A DNA stretch of 64,000 nt, taken from positions 496,001-560,000 of the forward strand of contig CP085826.1 in assembly GCA_020809705.1 (NCBI GenBank). The letters are read 5' to 3'. Positions within the stretch are counted from its first letter, which is position 1. Every line of letters starts with the position of its first letter. The DNA is from Calonectria ilicicola (lineage: Eukaryota; Ascomycota; Sordariomycetes; Hypocreales; Nectriaceae). The notes under the pieces were generated by a model. It saw only the letters and a program-made list of their open reading frames with translations. It did not search any database and was not told the origin of the DNA. Positions 1-10,890 of the stretch are shown here, piece after piece. Both the position numbers and the translations under genes were made by a program.

Positions 1-894
1 TCGCTTATCCGTCTCCAGTGCGCTCACACCTTGAAACTGGCCAGAACAATTGCCTCACAATTTGGGAACACAAATAGGTGAGTCGCCAGACTCTGTTCTA
101 TCAAGGCATGGCGTCATCCCGAGCAAATACTATCAGTTTCTGCGCCCTCTAGTCGCCACGATTCTTTTGTTTAGATATATATGGAATAAGTTCACCCAAG
201 ATAGATTTGTGATGAAAGAGATTGATGGTTACATCAAATTATATATTACGTTATTATTAAATAAATGGCATCTAGTGTAGTTACAATAGGGAGGAAAACC
301 CAACAAATGGTGCATTCAAAGAGGAATAATTTGTTAGTTATCACGTCTGGTGACTCCCTTATTTTAGGTTTTCAATTGCAAATTTTGCTTAGCGCATTGA
401 CTTGACCTTGCTGGATAGTTGAACATGTGTGTAGAAAAGTACATTAAAAATTTAAACACCACCATTGTTGTGAGGTCCCACTAACGGGCGATAGTCTGAC
501 AGATCTAGCGGCTAACCGTCACTCCGTGTAGCTACATCTACAGTTGTGTATAAATAAGTATGCGGTAGAATCGCTAGTTGGTCATTGTAATTCTGTAATT
601 CATTTTCTTTGCACATTCATATCACGGCAACCATCTTGTCGAGTGATCAAACCTACGGTGTGTGACCTCGCCACACTGTACACAGCCCGTGCAGTAATCA
701 TCTCGTACCAACCCGTGACCTTGAGGCGGTCCCAAGGATCAACCTGAACTATAATGATCTAGTAATTTGAAATCCTGAACAGCACCGATGATGCTGTTTT
801 ATACCATTGCCATGCAGTTAACGTCAGTCATAGAAGTGCATAGCACAGCTCGAAAGGCCTGTTACAAAATACGATCTCATTATTAGTGCTATAG
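1..894. other. Intergenic left edge, no gene recognised
   Basis: AT-rich sequence with only two short open frames (76 and 67 codons) that show no domain, no splice structure and no codon pattern I trust. It lies downstream of the NLR gene, so it would hold that gene's 3' UTR and terminator, but I see no distinctive signal. Confidence 0.5.
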
Positions 895-3800
895 CTACAC
901 GAAAGTATCCTCATCATGTGGAATAAATCCAATTTTGTAAAAGCGACCTGACACACATGAGATATAAATCTCGTTATGATTCGTTATAACTGACGCAGCG
1001 GGCTCAGGGCGGTATTCATGTGAGAGCCAAAGAAATCTGCGTCCATTCCATGTCACCCACGAGGCATCGGGGGACAATCCACATCCAACAAAGCCAAAGT
1101 TTTGAGGGACCACTTCCTTGAATTCTTGAAGAGAGGTGCATGCCTCATCTCTTTCAGTAATCTCTATACCCCCGTAATATGTCCAAATAGTTAAATCATT
1201 CAAAAATCCAAAATTCCACGAGTTATGTCTAATCTCATAAATACCATGGACATTGTGTGTCTGAACATTCCAGAGGATTATATAATCCTCTACCGAAGCT
1301 GCTAACCATTTCGCACTACTTGCATAGGCTAGGGAATGAACTTGACAATCATTGTCGTTCCTTATGCATACTGGAGGCATTTTCTGTCTTGTACCAGTAA
1401 TAAAGTCCCATAGAATGAGGTTCGTCGTCTCAGCTGCGACTGCTACTGAGTCTGTTACAGGACTAAATATGATCAAAGGTGTAGATTTTTGATAAATGGC
1501 TTTTGGTAATTCCATCATCTTAGACTCTGTGCCCCTTTCGACGTCCCAAACTATGAAGTGACGATCCGATAGTTCAGCCACCCACCGGCCATCCCTAGAG
1601 ATGTCACACTGTGATCCTGAATTAGTGATAAAATTGCGACACAACGTCCCCTTTTCTACATTGAAAATTCCAATGCTCTTCAGCATTTTGGCCACAAGAA
1701 AGCGGCCATTAGATGAAAAGGATAGGCGAAAAATCCTGTCCCCTTTTTTTCGGAGTGTTGACAAAGTTCGAAAGGTGTCTGAGTCCCAAAGCTGTAGTCT
1801 CCCTTCTTTCGAGGCCAATGCCAGAAGCTTTCCGTCCCTCGATAGACAAAATTCGTAAATCCACATTTTTTTGGTTGCGGCGGCTTTAGTACCATTGGAA
1901 CCTTGCGCGAGTATTACAGGTACATCGCAGAGATATAGCGCACCATCCCTACATACTGAAAGCCATCTACTGTCAGGCGAAACAGCAGTTAGGTCAAAGC
2001 GTCCTGTACCAAAACCAAACTCTGATACTCTAATTTCCCTCAGCAATTCAAATGTTTTCGTATCGAAAAAACGAATCGTCTTCAAATACATAGTTGCCAA
2101 CCACTGACCGTTAGGCGAGAAATGAAGGAACTTGTGGGAATCATTTGATTGCAAAACCCGCGTGCATTCATCCATAACATCGAAGTTGGTATCCAAAATA
2201 CATACTTGGCCATCAGCATTTTCAGTCACCAAGCAGAGAGCCAACTTATGACTTTCTGGAATAAATTGAATATTTCGAACGTATTTTGCCTTTAGGGAAT
2301 GGTTTTGGACTTTGCGCAGATGACCCGTGCGCAAGTTGATCAGATGAACAATAACGTCTTTATCAATGACAATGTCTTCCACGACATGTGAATTGCGATT
2401 TTGCAATGCTTTTCGGAGATAGATTGCCTTTCGTTTAATTTTGTCCAACTTCTTTTCGGAAGGAGTTGTATACGCCACAGCTATGCTCTGATTATCAGAT
2501 GAGAAAGAATATATGGGATGGTCTTGATCCGAGTACTGATACTGGCTGATGACGCCAGTTTCAATTTTGAAAAGGTATAACCCATCGAAAGTTTCAAGCG
2601 CCAAATATTTACTATCGGGTGAGAAATACATTCTCTCCACGAATGAGGTAATATTAGTCTCGCTCCATTCGATAGTTACTACATCCGAATTGTCTGCATC
2701 GAAATGCCAAACTTCCAATCCGTGATCACAAGACCAAGTTGCCAACCGGCACCAATCGAAAGATAGCACCATCAAATTTGGCTCGCATCGAGGAAGTTTG
2801 ATGCTTTTCAATACACTATTTCTCGTATTCCACGTGATTAATGTGTGAATATGAGGTGCACTGCGGCGTTCGCTATCTATGGCCAACATCTCGCTATTAG
2901 GTGAAAATAGCAGTGGTTGAAGATCCGTGCCGTTTTCAAAGGATCGCATGCCCTTCTGCCATTCATTCACGTCACCTTTGATATCGATATACTTTGGTGC
3001 ACATTGTCCAAATTTCTGCCGTATTAGGCTGCTTCTTGGACTGAAGAGCAAGCCTGAAGCATAAATCTGCAAAGGGTACTCCTCTATCACAAGCCTGAAA
3101 TAGTGGAGGAAATGGGATAAATCGAGGACCAGTTCTAAGATCTCTGCAATTATCTTCTGTGAACCATTCTGCTTCTAATGAGGATTAGAATTGTCTAAAA
3201 TGATGTTTGGTTATAAAGGGGCTCACCACAAGAAGCTTTTCAAGTTTATCTGTAGCAGATATTCCAATTGGTAAACAACGCTGCAAAATAAGTGCTTCAA
3301 GCCAAAAAAGTGACTTCTTTGACAAGAATTCTTTTAATTTGCCGTAATTCGCAATTGTATTACTTTTTGAAACCTCTTGCGCATCATATAAATGATCGAC
3401 CCAATACATACATGAGTACGCGATGTTTTTTAATGGATCGTTTGCAATGGATTCAAAATTTATCTCTCTGATATGAGTCCCCGGGTAACGAATATGATAC
3501 AGGTTTTGCCTTAGTTGGTCCATGGCGAAAAGACTTTTCTGAAACATTGTAAAGTGCTGATGTTCCAATCCAAGAGGAAGTAGGATTGCACATTGAGGTT
3601 TCGCGATCAAGAAATCCTTGGCAGACTGATGGACGAAATAAATAACCTCGTCCTGAATCGTCAGAAAAGAGCCACATTCTTTAATAATATCAGGGACATC
3701 CTCTTCGCCACTGTTCAATTCCCCAAGAGATATCAATTCCCCCATTGAAAGAGGCTGATAGGCTGTCAAAGCGACGGCCAAAACTCTTTTGCAAGTATCA

Positions 3801-4843
3801 AAGTATGCATGACTTTGAATTAATTCCATCATTTGTTGGTAAAATGAATCTAGTCCCGAGGGGAAGACTTGGATGCGCTCCTTTAAATCAAAGCGTGGGC
3901 ATCTCGCTAGTTGTTGATAAACCAGAGCGACCCATAAGAACGTTCCCTGTGCGCGAGAATGAAGGTAGTCTTTGATAAACTGTTTGAGATCGCTGTCGCA
4001 TCTTTTTATCCGATCCAACTCGTCCACTTTATAGTCGATATAAAAAGTGACGGCTTGTGAGATAAATGTTTCATTTAGCTCAAGTGACAGTGGAAGATTT
4101 TGGTCGACCCCTATTGATTCCTCAATGCCGCGGTTATGGCGACTTGAAATTATCCATTTTATTCCGGCTGATGAGTTCGACACTATGAGGCCCGTGAGAA
4201 GTTCCAGGTCCGTTCGGCATTCATCCAGAGCGTCAATAACCACGTACAACTCCTCTACGATAGGGTCGTGAACCATCTTGCGGAATATATCCTCCAAATC
4301 TTCCCAAGAATTCCAATGTTCATCATGCTTTAAATTATCTAAACCGTGATATTTCTCTCGGATATGTGAGGTAAGTGATGGTTGTTGTACAGCCAGGAGA
4401 TAAATCAGACCGCGCAAAACTGCCACGGCATTGTTCAGACCTGAGTTCGTGGCTTGGCAGAAAAAGTACGATAGGAAGGTATTTTTCCTTGAGTCTTCAA
4501 GTCTTGTATCGTATTTTAATTCATCAATAATGCCGCATAGCAGCATCGTCTTGCCCTTTCCTGGGTTACCCTTGACCCAAAGGAGTTGATGCTCCTGAAT
4601 CTCACGCCATTCTAGGAACTCAGAACTCTGGAGAACCCACCGATAAGATTCTTTTAAGAGTCCCCCTTTCGTCTTTTCGATTCTGGTTTTGTCTTTGCGC
4701 GGATCAGTCGATCGTAAACTTGCGAGGCATTCCTCGATGGCCTGTTGGTCCGACTTCTTGGGGTTGTTGAAATAGTTAAATGTATCCCCAACACGAACCT
4801 GTGCAGTACCACCAGCCGTGATTGAACCCACAGCATTTATCAT
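895..4843 (-). CDS. NACHT-WD40 NLR receptor with N-terminal HET-s-related amyloid motif
   Basis: Predicted STAND/NLR protein of 1298 residues in two exons, 4843..3227 and 3174..895. The 52-bp intron 3226..3175 (GTGAGC donor, TTCTAATC branch, ATTAG acceptor) joins the NACHT and WD40 halves in phase; the WD40 half alone would start at a GTG. Residues 3-23 resemble the 21-residue HET-s-related amyloid motif (G-x-A-x-V-x-V-G-D core). Next come the conserved NLR linker (TDPRKDKTRIEKTKGG), Walker A GNPGKGKT at 92-99 and Walker B VIDALDEC at 202-209. The C-terminal ~760 residues hold about 11-12 diverged WD40-like repeats (FSPDS/FSPNG ... LWD). Such proteins bind nonself ligands with the repeats, oligomerise through NACHT and trigger an effector, often by amyloid templating. 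The repeats are not near-identical, unlike fast-evolving HET-E types. No effector gene with a matching motif is seen next door. Start 4843 places the motif at the extreme N-terminus, as expected for this class. Confidence 0.88.
4773..4839 (-). other. Predicted amyloid-forming (HRAM-like) motif coding segment
   Basis: This segment codes for residues 2 to about 24 of the NLR. The pattern N-x-V-x-x-I, a small/Gly-rich turn, A-x-V-x-V-G-D and then an aromatic, followed by Asn-rich residues, matches the layout of one HET-s-type beta-solenoid repeat. Position-by-position comparison was done by eye; a profile search would be decisive. Confidence 0.55.
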
Positions 4844-5869
4844 TATGGGGGTGTGTGGAAGGCTGGATGATAAATTCGAGCACCAGCATGTCTCAACCCA
4901 ACCGTGTTGTTCGCGCCAGTTAAGCAGAGGTTTAACTGTCGGAGTGTGCGATTGATATAGAAATTAACCGATTGGTACTTTTCACGAGACAAATATGTTC
5001 GTCTTACGTGCTCCAGGGAAAAGAAGCGGCAGAATTGTCGATTACAACGGTTCTGCCTAATTCCTCATCCCCCTCACTACGGAGGTACCGCTTATGTAAT
5101 ATCGTATGATAACACCCAAATCACCATAGCCAATAGAAACCAGAGAAAATTCCCTCAACTGAAGGCAAGTCTTTTCAAAAGAATGTGCAAATTAGACAAA
5201 TAAGTGCGGTATCAATCAAGCTCCTGTGAAATTGTATTCTGCAAGCTGTGTCCAAAATAAAAGCCATCATAATAACCCAAGCTTTTTCTAGTCTGATCTC
5301 TCCCATAAAGCCATGCCAAGGAGCTTGGAGCGAAAATGTGCATGCCATCGTGATTGGAATGAAATTGATATCATGTGGACCGTAGTTTATATTGGCTACT
5401 GCGCGCATTGCGACGTGACGCGAACACAACGCCACCACAGATAAATGATCCAAATGCTGTGTCCACCAATGCACAATCCTAATCCTGCATCTAAAAGGCA
5501 TTCCCGGCCAATCACAACGCACGAGAGATTGACCACTCATTACATCAACATCATATTACACTGTTGGAATCCACCGTAAAGCGTTTCTCAACAAGTTTTA
5601 GATTCCTAACTCTGCATATCGGCCTTGGACTGGACATGAGCTCGCTTCCCGGGGAATTCCCATCCTCCTCTGATATTGACGATTCCCTCTCAGAAATTTC
5701 AAATTCAGCGGGAAATGGCCTCCAAATAGAGAAAATGCCAATTACTGAATAGGTACCATCGTTATGGGTCAACTGACTCTGGATCCACGCACCAGAGGTC
5801 GGTAGTGGTACTGGGGAAATTAATCCTCATGTCACCATTAGGGTCTAGTATAGTCACTGCACCCTAATT
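4844..5869. other. Intergenic, no gene recognised
   Basis: About 1 kb upstream of the NLR. Two short frames on the minus strand (5175-5540 and 5551-5772) show no domain. I looked here for the HeLo/HELL or lipase-like effector gene that often sits beside an amyloid-motif NLR and saw none. Confidence 0.5.
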
Positions 5870-7112
5870 CTAGACAAGTATCCTATATGCTAGTGTTGAT
5901 AGCGACCATTGAATCTTGTTGTTGCTATCCACAGTACCAGTGAAGTAGGCAAGTGAAGTATCCACAGGATTGTTTAGCCGAAGTGTAAATATTGACGCGC
6001 TTGTACCAGCTTGTACATAGCCATTTCCTTGTTTAAGATATGAAGTTCCTGGCTCAATGGTGAAGGTTCCAGCTGAATCTTTATTTCCCAGTCTAATACT
6101 GGAACTAACAACTTTGAGATAGGACTCATTGTCGCCGAATCGTATTATGCATGCACGTCCCTGCGGTACGGCAGTGGCAGTTGCTGTAATGGAGGTAGTA
6201 GTCACTTGTGTCGTGGTCGAAACAGTAACTGTATCCCACTCCGTGAGTACCTTTGTAGAATTCTAGGTGTCTGTGGCCGAAGTCCACACTGTCTGAGTGA
6301 TAAACACAGTCTGTATATTATCAATCGTGGATGTGATTTGAGCCCCCTGCTCAGTGACTGTTTTGGTGGCCCGAATGGTGATGGTCGGCGTGATGGTAAC
6401 TGTTTTTGTTGCTTGCCTAGCAGATGCGAGTTTCGAACATCAGTTTGTGTTTGCTCATCCGAAGATTGTTATAGATTTAGATAAAACTTACCTCATGATA
6501 GTAGGAGTCTGTGCTGAAGTTACAAAAGGACGCACTCCAAGATTTTTGCAAGCAAATGAATAAGCAGAGGCATCACACACAGATGCGTACTTTGGGATCT
6601 TAGAGGGTATGGCCACGTTCCCTTGACACTTCTCTACGTTCCCCCGTGCAATTATTACATTGGTACCCCCAATAGTAGTTGTTTTAACAGTCTTGGTAAA
6701 GGTAGATGTAGTTGTTTCCTGCTCACAGTCAGTTTTACAGTAGGTAGTGAAGGACTACAGTGGCAACGCATACAGTAACAGAAGAGGTCAATGTCGTAGT
6801 GATTGTGTCGACTTCCGTAGTTTCTATTGTCGTTGTCTTTGTGATGATTGGAAATTCGGTTAAAGAGCCAGCGACACGGACTGTAGCAATCTTTGCCGGA
6901 TTGGTGACCTTTGCTGTTGCAATGTATGACGTCGTCGTCACCGGCTTTGCTGCTTTCGTGCTAGTGTAGGTAGTTGTCGTAGTTCTGCTCTCCATTAGAT
7001 TCCTGACTTTCTTAGCAACAACACGAATACTTACATTGTGCAAGGAGTGACAGTCGTTTTCAAAAACGGCTATGAAATCGAAAGATATTAGCCACCAAAG
7101 TCCTTCATACAT
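5870..7112 (-). pseudogene. Thr-rich, probably secreted or cell-wall protein; in-frame stop, likely damaged
   Basis: A Thr/Val-rich coding region (runs such as KTTTIETTEVDTITTT) can be followed through three segments in one frame: 7112..6774, 6718..6492 and 6416..5870. They are joined by introns 6773..6719 (55 bp, GTATGC donor, CTGAC branch) and 6491..6417 (75 bp, GTAAGT donor). The second segment has a small Cys-containing motif (SVCDASAYSFACKNLGV) like those between Thr-rich spacers of fungal surface proteins. The third contains an in-frame TAG at 6265..6263, after which the same Thr-rich frame resumes and runs to 5870, ending in a Gly/Ser-rich beta-like domain. The N-terminus (residues 1-26 of the open frame) is not a convincing signal peptide, so a 5' exon is missing or lost. 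A 45-bp intron ending at the TAG cannot be excluded but has no branch site. Function unknown; adhesin or wall protein is a guess from composition. Confidence 0.5.
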
Positions 7113-9068
7113 TACACAGCTAGGGAGACGAACTGAGCAATAGTTCTTTGCGCTAGAGACGCCCTGTGGACACTTTGAGACGACCTATTGTATGATTTGT
7201 AAATGAGAATTCAATCGATAAAAGTTTCCAAATCGGCATATCATCACAGCCTTTGCACATTAGTCGTTGTATGATACGCCAGGAACCGCTAATGCGGTCG
7301 GTGAAAGGGTAGCCAAGGCCACAAATGGGAGGCCGGAGATTCTCATTTCGATGACATCGTGCCAACGCTCCCAGTGATCATCGCCCCTTCACCCTTGATA
7401 GCCACACTAAAGATTTCTTCATATATGACCCGATGGAAATACGTGGTCCAGTGAAAGACTCAAATAATCCCTTGTTCGCTAGAATATACAATGCAAAAAT
7501 GATTGGCAGTAAATATTTATCAGCTTGGGGGCCTTTCTGAGTTTCGGGCAGTTTATTTTACACAGACCTTTCACATTTTTCACCTATGTTCTAGCTCTAT
7601 TTTTGACATGTTCTCATGCACCCTTTAAACTCCGGTGGTTACTGCAAGATGAACGTGCTGTAGGTGCCCCAGCAAGCCCCATATCAGCAAAAAGATACCT
7701 CCCAAACGGTTCGTCATTTGAGTTTAAATTCGCCAGTCAGAAAGAATTCCTTTCCCATATCATGATGCGGATTAACAAGATCGATCTTCCATATTCTAAC
7801 TTCCATAGGCGGAAGATGCTCCACTGTGTAAGCCACCAAGATCCTCACAGATACCACGTCCTCATTCGAAGTAGCGTAACCACTAATGATGCAAGCACCA
7901 AACTTTGAGTAGCTGATTGGTAAGGGGAAATAATTCTCTAGTTCTTGCAGTTTCATTCAGAATATGCCCGCCAAATTAAGGTCGATGATGCTCATTCTGA
8001 AAATAGCCACGGCTTCTATCCCAAGTGGTTCGACGATCACTGTCCGTCTGAGAGCCACATCCTTGTTTAGATCAAAGCCACTCCATGGCTCGCAAGCCAA
8101 CAATGATGAATTTGCATTTACTCAGACAAACGCTGCTATGATGATCATTCAATAGCCAACGCATAACTCTATCACCTAAGGAAAAGTGCTTAAATATGCT
8201 GGCTGCATTCTTCACTAATCACTTATTCTCTAATTCTTCGATCATCTGCTAGACTTGAGGGATGCCATGGGCAGTGCCTTCAAGGCTGCCATATTGCAAG
8301 ACTAGGAAATTGGTGGGATACTGGTGAATGAAGCAGATAGATAGGGCTGCGCCAAATCCTGCCAGCGTATCAAGACAGGTAGCCAGGCCTCGCGTGAGAC
8401 ACTGTCTTGGTCTTGGTAGTGACTGGCTGTTACATGATACATGCCGCGCGTCGGCGCTAAAACCGGGGAACAAATAGCCTAGCCCGCCACAAAATATCCC
8501 CGCGTATATAACAGCAAATATTCAGGAGCAGATTGTAAAGCGTTTGGAAACTTACTTGCAACTTAATTTGCCCGTTTTCCACGTTTTATTTCAGTCAAAA
8601 CACGCGGATGAAGCGGATCGCCGCCGGCGCGCCAAGGTCTCCCCTTACTTTATTGTCGATCACGAACTAGTTAGTGCATTAGTTCGCATCCTGCCTAGTG
8701 GCCGAGTGCTTAGACCTCCACTTCATCCATGGCGCGCTGCTAGCGGTATCATAACCGTCCAGTCTAATCCTACTAGGGATTGCAAATCGCCGTGCCACCG
8801 AGTTCATCCCCTCTCGCGTGGCATCGCCCCTCATCGGTATACTAACTCATGCATGTCGAATAAGTTTCTCGGTGAATCCAAACGCTCGTCAGCCTTTCAG
8901 GAACATCACATCCGTGCCTCTTGCGCCACAAGGCAGGGACATCCAAGGTCTGTGCGAAAGGATGAGCAATTTAAATAGCTTTCTGGTCTCCCCAAAATGC
9001 TGATTTTTTAACTCGAAACCGGCAACCCGCATTGAGCACTCGCTGTTCACCTTCACAATCAGATCAGT
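7113..9068. other. Intergenic, nothing recognised
   Basis: Nearly 2 kb with only short conflicting frames (for example 7525-7908 plus, 7714-7956 minus and 8544-8978 plus), none with a recognisable domain or matching splice signals. The last part must include the promoter of the CFEM receptor gene; a TATA-like stretch (GTATATAAC) lies near 8503. Confidence 0.4.
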
Positions 9069-10537
9069 ATGCGGTCATGGCTGTGTGTGTGGTTGTGGTT
9101 GTGGTGGTTGAATGCGCTGGGAGTGTTACGAGTTGCGACAGCTGAGTCCCTTCTGGACACTGCGATAGCTGAGATGCCTGGCTGTGCTGTAAGTTTTCCG
9201 ACCCATCATTTCCATATCTCTCATTATGAATGATATTCATATCCTGGTGTTTGTTTAGCTAGATTGTTTCACAGCGGCGCTTCCCAAATCCTCCTGTGCT
9301 CTAACAAACCAGACCTGCCTGTGTTCCGATGAGCACTTCGCAGCTGAGGTGACAGATTGCCTGTTAGGCGCATGTACTATTAAGCAAGCCCTCTGTATGT
9401 TCACTGTTGGGTGACATCTTTGGGTCCAATAATAACCAGTGGCATCCAGTTACCCAAAACCTGACGATGACGTTATGCGATGTTCCCATCCGAGATAGAT
9501 CACCAGCCTATCGAACCATGCTTATTGTGCTACTTGTATTCGGCAGCATAGCTATGTTGATTCGAGTTTTTTACAAACAACACAACGGAAACGGTCTAGG
9601 CGCCGACGATTGGGTCTTCATAGTGACAGCCCTTAGCAGCTATGCCGGTGCTTTTGTGATATTTCATGGCATTCTGGGGAATGGCCTGGGTCGCGACATC
9701 TACACCCTAACACCAGCTAAGATCACTTCATTGCTCCGATATTTTCAAATTTCTGCCGCACTTTATTTCATCCAAATCAATCTTCTCAAGATATCTATCC
9801 TTCTTTTCTACCTCAGGATTTTCCCAACCCGAAATACCCGCCATCTCCTTTGGGGAACAGTCGTGGTCTGCGCCTTAGTTGGAATAGTCTATACATTTGT
9901 AGTTGGCTTCTTTTGTCAGCCAATTAGTTTCGCATGGACAAATTGGGATGGCGAACACCATGGAAAGTGTCTCAACTTTGATGCTATTACCATCTCGGGC
10001 TCAGCCATCAGCATTGCTCTCGATTTCTGGATTTTGTTGATTCCATTATCACAGATCAAATCTTTGTCACTTGATTGGAAGAGCAAAATTTTGGTCGGGA
10101 GCATGTTCTTTATGGGCACCTTGTGAGACCCCTCCCCCCACGCTTGTTTCAGCCATGTATTGTATCTAACTTTCTCCAGCATTACAATAGTCAGCATATT
10201 GCGACTCCGATACTCGCTCGAATACCCTACAAATAATACAAATCCTAGCTGGAATTATACGACAATTTCCATGTGGTCTGTAATTGAGGTCACGGTTGGA
10301 ATTATTTGCACATGCCTGCCTGCAATTCGTATGTTTCTTGTCGATATGTGGTTCGGCAGACTCAGCTCAAGACCTGATGAAGTGAATGAAGAGTCACGAC
10401 GCAAAGCTTCAGAAGAAAGCCAAATGATAGTTGACCAAATCCTGATGCCCCCCAAAAAGGCTGTCCCAAGTCTTTATCGTTTGAGCTCACGGATGGAGAT
10501 TGATCAGATTGCGTTGGTGCAAAAAGGAGCTGATTAA
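9069..10537 (+). CDS. CFEM-domain integral membrane receptor (PTH11-like/fungal rhodopsin-type family)
   Basis: Rebuilt as four exons, 9069..9188, 9259..9394, 9450..10122 and 10180..10537, giving 428 residues. Introns are 70, 55 and 57 bp with GTAAGT, GTATGT and GTGAGA donors. The protein opens with a hydrophobic Trp/Leu-rich signal sequence (about 1-26). A compact CFEM domain follows, with the usual cysteine spacing (PGCA, DCF, SCA, TCLCS, DCLLGAC). Then comes the conserved TLCDVPIRDRS junction leading into about seven membrane helices and a short basic/acidic cytoplasmic tail. CFEM receptors of this type sense host or surface cues at the plasma membrane; PTH11 of Magnaporthe is the known example. 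The ligand here is unknown. Frames of exons 1 and 2 are too short to be obvious without splicing. Neighbour genes give no functional hint. Confidence 0.85.
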
Positions 10538-10890
10538 AGGGGGGCTGGATCCCACCTAGCTTTTGATACAACACTCTACGAGGTTTTTTTCTTCCTTTTT
10601 TTCTTTCTGGGAAATATTTCAATGCCATTACAACTGCATTAAGGCTTACTTTGGATTAGACTTCACCTCTTTGGTATCTTCTTATGAATAAATGGCGACA
10701 TGAAAAATATTGAACATTATATCACAAAATACAAGTCTGCAGTGCCGTGACGTTTTCTCTCTCAGCCGTGATGAAATTGATACATAGAGAATAAACTTGA
10801 AGATGGTAATAAAAACCGATGTCAAACTTTCAGTTAAGCCTACGGCATGCACTGAGGGCATCTTACAAGCCCCCATAAGGAAACTAAAAC
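10538..10890. other. Intergenic spacer between convergent genes
   Basis: About 350 bp between the 3' ends of the CFEM receptor (plus strand) and the HET gene (minus strand). It holds a pyrimidine-rich run near 10580-10610 and AT-rich sequence suitable for polyadenylation of both genes; no gene is visible. Confidence 0.5.

Noticed and set aside
895..3090. WD40 protein as a separate 731-residue gene
   Set aside because: It would start at GTG, and a 52-bp phase-correct intron joins it to the NACHT gene upstream, restoring the usual NLR junction block.
5175..5540. Candidate effector gene beside the NLR
   Set aside because: The 121-codon frame has no HeLo, lipase or phosphorylase feature and no amyloid-like motif at its C-terminus.
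6206..6484. Plus-strand frame opposite the Thr-rich gene
   Set aside because: The Val-rich reading is the complement of Thr/Ser codon runs on the minus strand, where good introns are seen.
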